The translations under genes and the position numbers were made by a program. 64,000 bases of DNA from Dyadobacter fermentans (GTDB lineage: Bacteria > Bacteroidota > Bacteroidia > Cytophagales > Spirosomataceae). The notes under the pieces are model-generated. The model saw only the letters and a program-made list of their open reading frames with translations. It was not told the origin of the DNA and did no database searches. Positions 43,473 through 52,160 of the stretch are shown in pieces. Positions within the stretch are counted from its first letter, which is position 1. Each line of letters begins with the position of its first letter. Where the stretch lies: the NCBI RefSeq assembly GCF_019924045.1, contig NZ_JAHXBN010000016.1, positions 62,001 to 126,000 of the forward strand, given 5' to 3'.

Positions 43473-45773
43473 ATGAAAAACAGCAAGGTCAGAAAAGGTT
43501 TATTGGCATTGATTGGCTTCATAATCCTGTTTTGGGTGCTCGACCTGGCTGTTCCTTTTAATCCCGAAATCCATTACGCCACGCAAATAGCCGATCAGAA
43601 GGGGCGGGTAATTCATGCATTTTTAAGTAAGGAGGACAAGTGGCGGCTCTATTCGGATGTGAACGAAATCACTCCGTTGCTGCGGAAAACGCTCATTCAT
43701 AAGGAGGATCAATATTTTTACTACCACCCGGGCGTGAATCCGTTCGCGGTGGTGCGGGCGGCTGTGAGGAATGTGTTTTCGGGAAGAAGGACTTCCGGGG
43801 CGTCCACTATTACCATGCAGGTGGTGCGGCTGATGGATCCGCGGCCGCGTACCTATTGGAATAAGGTAATCGAAATGTGGCATGCATTTCAGCTGGAAAT
43901 GCATTATTCCAAAGAGGAGATTCTTCAATTTTACATAAACCTGGTGCCTTATGGCGGTAATATTGAAGGGATCAAGGCGGCTTCGTTGCTCTATTTCGGC
44001 AAAGCGCCGCAACTTTTGAGCCTTGCAGAAATCACCGCCCTCACCATTGTGCCCAACCGCCCGTCGGGCTTGCGCCCTGGTACACGTAACGACGCATTAC
44101 GTGAAGCCAGGAACAGCTGGTTGAAACGTTTCGAAGAAGACGGCCTTTTCGACACAAACGTGATCCGCGATGCACTGGACGAACCATTGAATATCCGCCG
44201 GCTCCAAACGCCGCGGCTGGCCCCGCACCTTTCGGTCCGCCTCAAACAACAATATCCCGATGAGCCGGTGATCCGCACGAACCTCAACTTGCAAGCGCAA
44301 AGCCAGATCGAGGAGCAGGTAAGGAATTACATCAACCGGCGACAACTGATGAATATCCACAATGCGGCTGTGCTCGTAGTGAACAACGAAACGATGGAAG
44401 TGGAGGCCTACGTAGGTTCCGCAGATTTCAATAATCCGTTCGACGGGGGGCAGGTGGACGGGGTGAGGGCGGTGCGTTCGCCGGGAAGTACTTTGAAACC
44501 ATTATTGTACGCCACAGCTTTCGACGCCGGCATTATCACCCCGAAATCGGTTTTGAACGATGTTCCGGGGAATTTCAACGGGTATGAACCTGAGAACTTT
44601 GATAAGCATTTCAATGGCGCGGTTACCACTGAATTTGCATTGGCTAATTCGCTGAATATCCCGGCGGTGAAGGTTTTGAAGGACATCGGCACACCCGCAT
44701 TGATCGCCAAATTGCGGAAAGCGGGCTTTAAAACGGTTGATAAGCAAGCCAGGGACCTGGGCCTTTCCATGATACTGGGCGGCTGCGGGGTGACTTTGGA
44801 GGAGCTGACGAGGCTTTTTGCCGCATTTGCCAATGAAGGAAAGCTGCGTAACCTGCGGCTAAGCGGCAGCGATGTTTTGGATAAAAAAGGGACCCCGATT
44901 TTGTCGGAAGAAGCGACTTTTCTCACCACCAGCATTCTCACACAGATCACCCGCCCCGATTTGCCCACCAATTTTGACAATACCTATCATTTACCGCGCA
45001 TTGCCTGGAAAACAGGCACTTCTTACGGTAAAAGGGACGCATGGAGCATTGGGTACAATCGCCGGTACACCGTAGGGGTGTGGGTAGGAAATTTTTCCGG
45101 GGAAGGTGTGCCCGAGCTGAGCGGCGCGAATACGGCTACGCCTTTGCTTTTCTCCATTTTCAATGCGCTGGATTACAACTCGCCGAAAGGCTGGTACAAA
45201 TCGCCGGCCAATATCTCGCTGCGTAATGTGTGCCCGGTAAGTGGTGACATTCCTTCGGATTTCTGTGATCATCAGGTGCCCGATCAATACATCGTCGGCA
45301 CGTCGGCTTACCGTAAATGCCAGCATATGCGCTGGGTTTTTACCGATCCGGTGGGGAAAATTTCGTATTGTACCTATTGCCTGCCAGAGAAGGGTTTAGA
45401 AAAAAGAGCTTATCCCAACCTGGCACCGGAGCTGATCGCGTTTTATGAACTTCAAAAACTGCCTTATCCAAAAATACCTCCCCATAATCCGCAATGCGAG
45501 CGGGTTTTTCATGAAGGGGCGCCATTGATCGTGAGCCCGAATGATGGCAGCGAGTATTACATCCGCAAGGATGAGCCGCAGCAAATTCAACTCGCCTGCC
45601 AGGCTGCAAATGATGTTCAGGAAGTGTATTGGTATGTCAATGACAAGTTATACCAAAAATCGCCGCCGCAGGAAAGTGTTTTTCTAAGCCCGCCGCTGGG
45701 GCGTGTCAAGATTTCATGCAGCGATGATAAGGGGCGGAATGCGGACGTCTGGATTGTGGTGAAGCGGATGTAG
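43473..45773 (+). CDS. pbpC: Penicillin-binding protein 1C
   Basis: This bifunctional peptidoglycan synthase has a signal anchor near residues 8-25. The glycosyltransferase domain contains HKEDQYFYYHPGVNPFAV (catalytic Glu) near 72 and ASTITMQVVRLMD near 110. The transpeptidase has the active Ser in SPGSTLKPLLYA near 340, SLN in ANSLNIPAV near 393 and KTGTSYG near 513. A C-terminal BiPBP_C domain (about 680-766) is typical of PBP1C. The ATG at 43473 is chosen over the TTG at 43440 because it directly precedes the basic and hydrophobic anchor. The alpha-2-macroglobulin gene often paired with pbpC is absent here. Confidence 0.95.
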   Translation: MKNSKVRKGLLALIGFIILFWVLDLAVPFNPEIHYATQIADQKGRVIHAFLSKEDKWRLYSDVNEITPLLRKTLIHKEDQYFYYHPGVNPFAVVRAAVRNVFSGRRTSGASTITMQVVRLMDPRPRTYWNKVIEMWHAFQLEMHYSKEEILQFYINLVPYGGNIEGIKAASLLYFGKAPQLLSLAEITALTIVPNRPSGLRPGTRNDALREARNSWLKRFEEDGLFDTNVIRDALDEPLNIRRLQTPRLAPHLSVRLKQQYPDEPVIRTNLNLQAQSQIEEQVRNYINRRQLMNIHNAAVLVVNNETMEVEAYVGSADFNNPFDGGQVDGVRAVRSPGSTLKPLLYATAFDAGIITPKSVLNDVPGNFNGYEPENFDKHFNGAVTTEFALANSLNIPAVKVLKDIGTPALIAKLRKAGFKTVDKQARDLGLSMILGGCGVTLEELTRLFAAFANEGKLRNLRLSGSDVLDKKGTPILSEEATFLTTSILTQITRPDLPTNFDNTYHLPRIAWKTGTSYGKRDAWSIGYNRRYTVGVWVGNFSGEGVPELSGANTATPLLFSIFNALDYNSPKGWYKSPANISLRNVCPVSGDIPSDFCDHQVPDQYIVGTSAYRKCQHMRWVFTDPVGKISYCTYCLPEKGLEKRAYPNLAPELIAFYELQKLPYPKIPPHNPQCERVFHEGAPLIVSPNDGSEYYIRKDEPQQIQLACQAANDVQEVYWYVNDKLYQKSPPQESVFLSPPLGRVKISCSDDKGRNADVWIVVKRM

Positions 45774-45782
45774 GGTTCATTT

Positions 45783-46226
45783 GTGGTCAAGTGTAGTCAT
45801 GTATTGTCAAGTGTAGCCAGGAATAGCCACGAATGGTCAAGAATAGTCAGGTGTTGTCAGGAATAGCTATGGATCGTCTGATGTAGTCAAAATGTAGCCC
45901 GGAGGCAAATGCCGTTAGGCATGTAATATTGGTAGCAAACATATCGGGGCCTGTTCCGTCAAAAATGCCGTCAGGCATGTAACAACAATGCTCTGTTGTC
46001 GCATGCCTGACGGCATTTTTCGGAATACATCCCGGGGCTCGATTGCTACTTATACTACATCGCTACGCGATTTTAAGCGACCCGCTTCTATTCTCCACAC
46101 TTAACAATTTCTGACAACACATACCCATTCCTGAACGTAAATACTCACTCCTGACTAAACATGACCGTAAATGCCCACTCCTGACTATTCCTGACTAAAC
46201 ATGACTACTCCTGACAACACCTGACC
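45783..46226. repeat. 10-bp-phased inverted GTCA/TGAC array (copy 4), with nested element
   Basis: Left arm: GTCA or one-base variants at every tenth base from 45786 to 45886 (11 positions, 7 exact). Right arm: TGAC or variants in one 10-bp register at 46112, 46132, 46152, 46162, 46172, 46182, 46192, 46202, 46212 and 46222. The register holds over about 100 bp per arm despite base changes between the tetramers. The centre is taken by a palindromic element. Confidence 0.87.
45905..46074. repeat. REP/BIME-like nested palindromic element (copy B)
   Basis: aaatgccgttaggcatg at 45907-45923 is followed by an inner hairpin whose 19-bp arms are perfect (45961-45979 against 46002-46020) with a partly paired loop (acaaca against tgttgt). 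TATTGGTAGC and GATTGCTACT flank the hairpin in inverted order, and ACTACATCGCTACGCGATTTT closes the element as in copy A. The fourth motif arm present in copy A is not recognisable here. Confidence 0.85.
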
Positions 46227-46229
46227 ACA

Positions 46230-47264
46230 TTACAACGGCTGATCCTTCGCTTCCTGGTACAATACCTGAACGAGCGTCTGACCGACGGCTTTCAACGTCT
46301 TCGGATCGATGTTTTCCATCGTATCATGTGCAGTATGCCACTGGTCGAAGAACGTTTTGCTCATATTATTCTGGCGTGTGTGGATGATGTCGATCATCGG
46401 AATGCGGGCTACTTTGTTGACCGGGACGTGGTCGTCGGTAATGGCCGCGCCGGTTTCATCGATGAAATAGTTGCTATAACCGAGGCGGCTTGCGGTTGCC
46501 CATATCTGCCTCACCGTGTCATTCGCCAGTTGAACCGAATAGCCTTCCTTGAAAAAAGTAGCACCTTTTGCGCCGACCATGTCGAGCAGAACGCCGAAAT
46601 AGGCCGTATAGTTGGGGTTATGCTTGTTCGCCGCCCAATGCTGGGAGCCGAGGCAAAAACCACCATGTTCCATTCCGGTATCTTCCGAACGCGATGAACC
46701 CCAGTCTTCGGCATCAAAAAAGATAATGTCGACACCGATATCCGGCTTGGCAGCTTCTTTGGAAAGTACGCGCGCAATTTCCAGCAATACACCCACGCCA
46801 CTCGCACCGTCATTAGCCGCTAGTACGGGTTTGTTTTTTACCAAAGAATCCTGATCAGAAAACGGCCGCGAATCCCAGTGTGACGCCAGCAGAATGCGTT
46901 TGCTTGCCTGTGGGTTAAAGCTCCCGATTATATTCCGCGCATTCAGCTTGGTACCGTCGTAAGTGGTGGTAGTGAAAAGCTGCTCGACTACTGTCCAGCC
47001 GTATTTTTTCAAGGTAGCTGCCAGGTAATCACCACAAGCTTTGTGTTGGGCGGTATTTGGTACACGTGGGCCGAAATCAACCTGCTTTTGCACAAATTGA
47101 AAAGCGCTGTCGGCATTGAAATCCGCACTTTTTACCAATGCGACCGGTGCCTGTTCTGCGGTTTGTTCGGAACTGGTGTTGCTATTGCACCCGTAAAGGC
47201 CGATGACGATCGCTAATGCGATGGGTAAGCGCCTAAAAAACAGTTTATTAGAAAGAAATGGCAT
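46230..47264 (-). CDS. M28 family metallopeptidase, lipoprotein
   Basis: The 344-residue product starts with a lipoprotein signal (LFFRRLPIALAIVIGLYGC, lipobox LYGC), so it is probably attached to a membrane. The M28 zinc aminopeptidase core is visible: LASHWDSRPFSD (His, Asp), AANDGASGVGVLLEIA (Asp), DAEDWG (Glu-Asp), and a late His in DIIHTRQNNMS. The fold overlaps with glutaminyl cyclase-like members, and LASHWDSRP with FFDAEDWG is typical of those, so cyclase activity is possible. It overlaps the DUF192 gene by 17 bp. The ATG at 47264 gives the proper signal sequence. Confidence 0.88.
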   Translation of the reverse strand: MPFLSNKLFFRRLPIALAIVIGLYGCNSNTSSEQTAEQAPVALVKSADFNADSAFQFVQKQVDFGPRVPNTAQHKACGDYLAATLKKYGWTVVEQLFTTTTYDGTKLNARNIIGSFNPQASKRILLASHWDSRPFSDQDSLVKNKPVLAANDGASGVGVLLEIARVLSKEAAKPDIGVDIIFFDAEDWGSSRSEDTGMEHGGFCLGSQHWAANKHNPNYTAYFGVLLDMVGAKGATFFKEGYSVQLANDTVRQIWATASRLGYSNYFIDETGAAITDDHVPVNKVARIPMIDIIHTRQNNMSKTFFDQWHTAHDTMENIDPKTLKAVGQTLVQVLYQEAKDQPL

Positions 47265-47757
47265 CTCCTGATTGAATATTGTTTTGCTTGGTAAAACCTG
47301 CATTGACCTCCACCACATATTGCACCAGGCCGTACGGCGGAATAGATTCCTCCGAATACGGTTGGGTGTTTTCTGCGATAGAAATGATTTTTTTATCCGG
47401 ACCTACATATATAATGTCCAGCGGGATGGATGTGTTCTTCATCCAGAATGAATGTTCATCGGGTTGTTCAAAGATGAACAGCATACCTACCGAATCGGGC
47501 AGGTAGGAGCGAAACATCAGTCCTTTGTTGCGTTCGGCTTCGTTTTCTGCAATCTCGACCTCGATTTTTTTGAAAGGCTGGCCCTTTTTCATGAAAGTCA
47601 CCTCGCCTTCTTTATTGAATACCGGGGTTGGAACTGCCGGAGCGAATGTTTCGACCGGCTCGCTTTTGTCGGAAAACGATGCGATGAAATACGCCACGCC
47701 GCCCAACAAAAACACACCCAGTAATATAAATGCAAAAACCGACTGCCGCTTTTTCAC
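47248..47757 (-). CDS. DUF192 family protein, membrane-anchored
   Basis: The 169-residue protein starts with GTG, has one N-terminal membrane segment (FAFILLGVFLLGGVAYFIA) and a DUF192 domain at about 60-165 with the marks NEAERNKGLMFRSYLPD, MLFIFEQPDEHSFWMKNTSIPLDIIYV and YVVEVNAGF. The function of DUF192 is unknown. It lies 2 bp after cysS and overlaps the M28 gene, so the three are translationally coupled. Confidence 0.9.
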   Translation of the reverse strand: MKKRQSVFAFILLGVFLLGGVAYFIASFSDKSEPVETFAPAVPTPVFNKEGEVTFMKKGQPFKKIEVEIAENEAERNKGLMFRSYLPDSVGMLFIFEQPDEHSFWMKNTSIPLDIIYVGPDKKIISIAENTQPYSEESIPPYGLVQYVVEVNAGFTKQNNIQSGDAISF

Positions 47758-47759
47758 GA

Positions 47760-49262
47760 TTATTCCTCGTAAGCCCAGTCGATCCTAGTCTTGGTATCGC
47801 GGATCACCAGCCCCTGATTTTTGAAGTAAGAACGGATTTCGTCGACTTTTTCGTAGTTCTGCGAGAGTTTAAATTCGCGGTACAGTTTCAGCATGCCGTC
47901 GAGGATCGCGTGCCCTTCGGCTAGCTCTTCTTTCAAACCGAGTACATCCTCGAAGAAAATAACGAATTGCTCTTTCAACGAGGTAAACACCGCTTCGCCT
48001 AATGCAGCCGATTTCAATTGCCCCATATTCAGCATGTTGATGTATTTCAGCATGTTGAAAAGATTCGCGAATGCTACGGCCGTATTGAGGTCGTCGTTCA
48101 TGGCATTGTAAAAACCTTCAATCGATTTTTCGATATCGGCCTTTTTCGCCTCGTCCGCATTCACGCCATCCTCGTGCGTATACGTGAGCATTTTGGCGAT
48201 GCGCAGGCCGTTTGCGAGTTTTTTGTACCCTTTTTGTGCCGCTTTCAATGCGTCGTTTGAGAAATCGAGCGTGCTGCGGTATTGGCTTTGCAGCATAAAG
48301 AACCGTACGGTCATCGGACTGTAAGCCTGGTCGAGCAGTTCGTGGTTACCCGAAAACAGCTCCGAAGGCAGGAATGAGTTCCCGAGCGACTTCGACATTT
48401 TCTGGCCGTTGACCGTGAGCATGTTGGTATGCATCCAGTACCGGACGGGTTCTTCGTCGGTCAGCGATTTGCCTTGCGCAATTTCGCATTCGTGGTGCGG
48501 GAATTTAAGGTCCATCCCACCGCCGTGAATGTCGAATTGCTTGCCCAAATATTTGGCACTCATGCAGGTACATTCCAAATGCCAGCCGGGAAATCCCTTG
48601 CCCCAGGGTGATTCCCATTGCATAATGTGCTCGGGATTAGCCTTTTTCCACAATGCGAAATCGAGTGGGTTACGTTTTTCGGCTTGCCCGTCGAGCTCAC
48701 GGGTTTCGTTCAGCAAATCTTCGATAATGCGACCTGAAAGCTTACCGTATTCATTGCCGCCTGCCTGGTATTTATTGATATCAAAATAAACCGACCCATT
48801 GGATTCGTATGCCACACCTTTGTCGATCAGCGTCTGCACGGCCTCGATCTGCTCGATCAAATGGCCGGTTGCGGTAGGTTCGATACTGGGCGAAAGCAGG
48901 TTGAATATGGCGGTAACTTCATGGAAATCGTTGGTATACCGCTGCACGATCTCCATCGGCTCGAGTTTTTGGAGCTTCGCCATCTTCCCGATTTTGTCCT
49001 CGCCCGCATCGCCGTCGCCCACGAGGTGGCCTACGTCGGTAATGTTGCGGACGTAACGCACTTTATAACCTATGTGCGTCAGATAGCGGAACAGGATATC
49101 GAATGAAAGAAACGTGCGGATGTTACCCAAATGCACATTGTTATAGACTGTCGGCCCGCACACATACATGCCTACGTAGGGAGGGGCAATGGGAACGAAA
49201 ACATCCTTTTTACGGGTAAGCGTATTGAATATTTTAAGTGGCTGGAAAGTTTGTGCGGTCAT
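47760..49262 (-). CDS. cysS: Cysteinyl-tRNA synthetase
   Basis: CysS charges tRNA-Cys. The 500-residue class I synthetase has the zinc Cys in YVCGPTVYNNVHLGNIR near residue 28 (HIGH variant HLGN), the second zinc region WHLECTCMSAKYLG near 228 and HHECEIAQ near 258, and the KMSKS loop GQKMSKSLGN near 292. The length is normal. It is the centre of a close minus-strand run with DUF5618 genes upstream and DUF192/M28 downstream. Confidence 0.96.
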   Translation of the reverse strand: MTAQTFQPLKIFNTLTRKKDVFVPIAPPYVGMYVCGPTVYNNVHLGNIRTFLSFDILFRYLTHIGYKVRYVRNITDVGHLVGDGDAGEDKIGKMAKLQKLEPMEIVQRYTNDFHEVTAIFNLLSPSIEPTATGHLIEQIEAVQTLIDKGVAYESNGSVYFDINKYQAGGNEYGKLSGRIIEDLLNETRELDGQAEKRNPLDFALWKKANPEHIMQWESPWGKGFPGWHLECTCMSAKYLGKQFDIHGGGMDLKFPHHECEIAQGKSLTDEEPVRYWMHTNMLTVNGQKMSKSLGNSFLPSELFSGNHELLDQAYSPMTVRFFMLQSQYRSTLDFSNDALKAAQKGYKKLANGLRIAKMLTYTHEDGVNADEAKKADIEKSIEGFYNAMNDDLNTAVAFANLFNMLKYINMLNMGQLKSAALGEAVFTSLKEQFVIFFEDVLGLKEELAEGHAILDGMLKLYREFKLSQNYEKVDEIRSYFKNQGLVIRDTKTRIDWAYEE

Positions 49263-49283
49263 TTATATGTTTTACTTTCTTGA

Positions 49284-49670
49284 TTACTGATTTTTATTTT
49301 CGAGCCGCGTTTCGACCCAATCGATGATTTTTTCGGCTTTTTTCAAACCCAATACTGCCGTGTCAGCGCTTTGGATGCCCTGATATCCCATATCAACGTG
49401 AAGGATTTCATAAGCACCGGTGAAGTTTGACAAAAGGGTTTTGTCAATCCGGCTCAATGCGTGTTGATACCATTCGACACTCTTCGGTGTCTTTTTGTTT
49501 TTTTCTCCTAATAACTCATTTAACGCCAACAACACACCCGTATATGCTGCGTGTCCTGCGATTTTGACGTACTTCCTGTCCTGATAGAGCCCATCTTGCT
49601 TCCTTGCATTGTTACTGAGAAAATCCTTTGCATTGTCGATGTGTCGTCTTGCTTCTAAGATTGCTTCCAT
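49284..49670 (-). CDS. DUF5618 family protein (paralogue 1)
   Basis: The 128-residue helical protein has the DUF5618 pattern: EARRHIDNAKDFL, KYVKIAGHAAYTGVLLALNELLG, KSVEWYQHALSRIDKTLL and KAEKIIDWVETR. The family is known mainly from Bacteroidota and has no assigned function. Its helix-rich layout resembles HEPN/nucleotidyltransferase-substrate folds (inference). It is a tandem duplicate of the next gene upstream and sits 21 bp before cysS. Confidence 0.85.
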   Translation of the reverse strand: MEAILEARRHIDNAKDFLSNNARKQDGLYQDRKYVKIAGHAAYTGVLLALNELLGEKNKKTPKSVEWYQHALSRIDKTLLSNFTGAYEILHVDMGYQGIQSADTAVLGLKKAEKIIDWVETRLENKNQ

Positions 49671-49705
49671 GATAGTATGTGATTAGAGTGGTGTTTTACT
49701 TGATT
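49666..49705 (-). repeat. Conserved leader of DUF5618 paralogue 1
   Basis: On the plus strand the sequence running from cttccatgatagtatgtgat to ttttacttgatt recurs at 50080-50119 with one substitution. It covers the start codon and about 35 bp upstream. It is much better conserved than the coding regions. Confidence 0.75.
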
Positions 49706-50084
49706 ATCTCTTTTTCTTTTCGAGCCGGTTCTCGACCCAATGGATAATTCTTTCTGCGTCCTGCAAGCCTATATTGGCCATTTTTGCATTTGGATCACCG
49801 TCATAGCCCATGCCAATATGCAAATGGTGATACACATTCAGAAAACTGGATAATACTCGCTTGTCGATAGCGCTCAATTCTTTCTGGTACCATTCCACAC
49901 TTTTGCGCGATCCCTTTTCTGGAAGTACGGCGTCAAGCGCTATCAAAACGCCGCTGTAAGCCGTATGCCCTGCAATCTTCACGTATTTTGTGTCCCGGTA
50001 CACGCCATTTTCCTTTCGGGCATTGTCTCTGAGGAACACCCTCGCATTGTCAATACACCTTTTAGCTTCGTTGATTACTTCCAT
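49704..50084 (-). CDS. DUF5618 family protein (paralogue 2)
   Basis: The 126-residue paralogue matches the downstream copy over its full length, roughly 60% identical by eye: EAKRCIDNARVFL, KYVKIAGHTAYSGVLIALDAVL, KSVEWYQKELSAIDKRVLS and AERIIHWVENR. The 5' leaders of the two genes differ by only one base over about 40 bp. The duplication unit is about 414 bp. Function is unknown. Confidence 0.85.
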   Translation of the reverse strand: MEVINEAKRCIDNARVFLRDNARKENGVYRDTKYVKIAGHTAYSGVLIALDAVLPEKGSRKSVEWYQKELSAIDKRVLSSFLNVYHHLHIGMGYDGDPNAKMANIGLQDAERIIHWVENRLEKKKR

Positions 50085-50119
50085 GATAGTATGTGATTAG
50101 AGTGGTGTATTACTTGATT
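50080..50119 (-). repeat. Conserved leader of DUF5618 paralogue 2
   Basis: Second copy of the leader described at 49666-49705. Start-codon context and upstream bases are the same apart from one T/A change. Confidence 0.75.
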
Positions 50120-50275
50120 CTGACAAAAATAGCAAATAACCCATGATTGATTTGTAGGTATAACTGAGAATGAGCGGGCGGCGAGAGGCTATTCGACCGT
50201 TTTGTTTATCTTCGCAGCGTTTTTGCATTTAAAATCCAGTTTGAAACTAACTTAAAATCAATACAGTAATCACTT

Positions 50276-51193
50276 ATGAGTTTACTTACCGTAGGATCTG
50301 TTGCATTCGATGCGCTCGAAACCCCGTTTGGAAAAACAGACAAAATTATCGGTGGTGCAGCCACTTACATCACACTAGCTGCTTCCTATTTTACCCAGCA
50401 GAATAACCTCGTTGCGGTTGTAGGCGGCGATTTTCCAAAAGAAATGATCGACCTCCTTGAAGAACACGGGGTGGATACCAAAGGTTTGGAGATCGTGCAG
50501 GATGGCAAGACATTCTTCTGGTCGGGTAAGTACCATGAGGATATGAACACCCGCGATACGCTGATCACAGAGCTGAATGTAATGGAGCATTTCGACCCCA
50601 TTATCCCGGATTCTTACCAGGGTACAGAATTTCTGATGTTGGGAAATACGGTTCCAGCCACTCAGAAACTGGTGATCGAGCGCCTGGCGAAACGCCCTAA
50701 GCTGATCATGCTCGATACGATGAACCTGTGGATGAACATCGCGCTGGACGATCTGAAATCCGTTCTCAAACTGGTCGATTTGCTTACGATCAATGACGAA
50801 GAAGCCCGTTTGCTTTCAGGTGAATATTCCTTGCGTAAAGCTGCGAAGAAAATCATGGCGATGGGGCCAAAAACGCTGATCATCAAAAAAGGCGAGCACG
50901 GAGCACTGCTGTTCCAGGAAGATCGGATCTTTTTCGCACCTGCATTACCTTTGGAAGAAGTGTTCGATCCAACCGGCGCTGGTGACTCGTTTGCAGGTGG
51001 TTTCATCGGTTATCTCGCGGCTACCGATGATATTTCTTTCGACAACATGAAGCGCGCGATCATTTATGGTTCCGCGATGGCTTCCTTCTGCGTGGAGAAA
51101 TTCGGTACCGAGCGCCTGGTGAACCTTTCGAAGGAAGAAATCAATGCCCGCGTTCAGGAGTTTGTGAAATTGGCGAGCTTCGAAATACAATAA
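50276..51193 (+). CDS. PfkB family carbohydrate/nucleoside kinase
   Basis: The 305-residue protein is a ribokinase-fold kinase. It has the N-terminal GGAATYITLAASYF near residue 26, the acceptor region, and the diagnostic PfkB signature DPTGAGDSFAGGFIGYL near 231 with catalytic Asp in GAGD. The specific substrate (sugar, inosine or adenosine) cannot be set from motifs alone. It stands alone with an intrinsic terminator after it. Confidence 0.9.
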   Translation: MSLLTVGSVAFDALETPFGKTDKIIGGAATYITLAASYFTQQNNLVAVVGGDFPKEMIDLLEEHGVDTKGLEIVQDGKTFFWSGKYHEDMNTRDTLITELNVMEHFDPIIPDSYQGTEFLMLGNTVPATQKLVIERLAKRPKLIMLDTMNLWMNIALDDLKSVLKLVDLLTINDEEARLLSGEYSLRKAAKKIMAMGPKTLIIKKGEHGALLFQEDRIFFAPALPLEEVFDPTGAGDSFAGGFIGYLAATDDISFDNMKRAIIYGSAMASFCVEKFGTERLVNLSKEEINARVQEFVKLASFEIQ

Positions 51194-51213
51194 AAATTTA
51201 AAGTTCAGAGTAG

Positions 51214-51261
51214 ATGAGTCTATAAGTTGAAATGCGTTTCTCCTTGTAGACTCATTTTTTT
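51214..51261 (+). terminator. Intrinsic terminator after the PfkB kinase gene
   Basis: ATGAGTCTA (51214-51222) pairs with TAGACTCAT (51247-51255), followed by seven Ts. The loop is long (24 bases) but can pair further near the stem. Confidence 0.7.
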
Positions 51262-51323
51262 ACCCGTCTGTTAGCCTTTTTGATTGAAAATGCTGTAACC
51301 CCGCTGATAACCTGAAATTCACG

Positions 51324-52142
51324 ATGAAATTGTTCGTTCAAAAAATCTGCTCCCTCGTAGCGTGCGCTTCGCTCGCTATACCCGCGTTCGCGCAGCATCA
51401 TGCACACCCGGCATTACCGCATTCCAAACACAAAACGGTTGTGATCGCGCACCGGGGCAACCATGTGAATGCACCTGAGAACACGCTCGCATCCACGCGC
51501 GAAGCGATCAATTGCGGCGCCGATTATGTGGAGATCGATTTAAGAACTACCAAAGACGGCCATCTCGTTGCGATGCACGACGCCAAAGTCGACCGGACGA
51601 CCAACGGTATGGGCAAAGTTGCCGATATGACCTGGCAGCAAGTAGAAGAATTGCAGGTTTTTAACCGCAATAAAAAGACCCACCGCATTCCCGAGTTCAA
51701 AGAGTTGCTTGCACTTTGCAAAGGCAAAATCAATATTTATCTCGATTTCAAGGACGCGGATGTGGCTGAAACCTGGAAACAGATTAAAGCTGCGGGAATG
51801 GAGCATCAGGTGGTGGTTTACCTAAATAAGGAAGAACAGTACAAACAATGGAAGGAAGTTGCGCCTGAGGTACCGCTCATGACCAGCCTACCGAAAGAAG
51901 TAACGAATAAAGAACAGCTGGCCGCATTTCTGAGCCAAATGCAAATTCAGGTTGTGGATAATATCACAAACCCAGAATTGCTGAAAGCTGCGCACGACCA
52001 CGGAATTTCCGTCTGGCTTGATGTGCAGAGTCCTACCGAAGGGCCGGCCTCGTGGAATGAGGCATTGCATAAGGGCGTGCAGGGTTTGCAAACGGACAAG
52101 CCGGCGGAAATGGTAGCGTATTTGGTGAAGAGCGCTCAATGA
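51324..52142 (+). CDS. Glycerophosphodiester phosphodiesterase, secreted
   Basis: The 272-residue enzyme releases glycerol 3-phosphate from glycerophosphodiesters. A signal peptide ends near IPAFAQ. The GDPD motif is complete: AHRGNHVNAPENT near residue 42 (catalytic His, Glu), DYVEIDLRTTKDG near 67, and MHDAKVDRTTNG near 83 with the second His. Its product could feed the same pool as glpK, but the two genes are far apart. The following lipoprotein gene starts 18 bp later. Confidence 0.92.
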   Translation: MKLFVQKICSLVACASLAIPAFAQHHAHPALPHSKHKTVVIAHRGNHVNAPENTLASTREAINCGADYVEIDLRTTKDGHLVAMHDAKVDRTTNGMGKVADMTWQQVEELQVFNRNKKTHRIPEFKELLALCKGKINIYLDFKDADVAETWKQIKAAGMEHQVVVYLNKEEQYKQWKEVAPEVPLMTSLPKEVTNKEQLAAFLSQMQIQVVDNITNPELLKAAHDHGISVWLDVQSPTEGPASWNEALHKGVQGLQTDKPAEMVAYLVKSAQ

Positions 52143-52160
52143 TATTAAAGCGAGCCAGTT

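Larger units (their letters stand above)
45774..46229. other. 456-bp spacer between convergent pbpC and M28 peptidase genes
   Basis: The whole region is repeat DNA (fourth GTCA array plus nested element). No coding potential and no other terminator were seen. Confidence 0.6.

Noticed and set aside
45783..46226. Possible CRISPR array in the repeat region
   Set aside because: Repeats are tetramers in a 10-bp register without 25-40-bp unique spacers, the second half is inverted, and there are no cas genes.
48861..49106. Frame overlapping the start of cysS on the plus strand
   Set aside because: It is antisense to the catalytic core of CysS.
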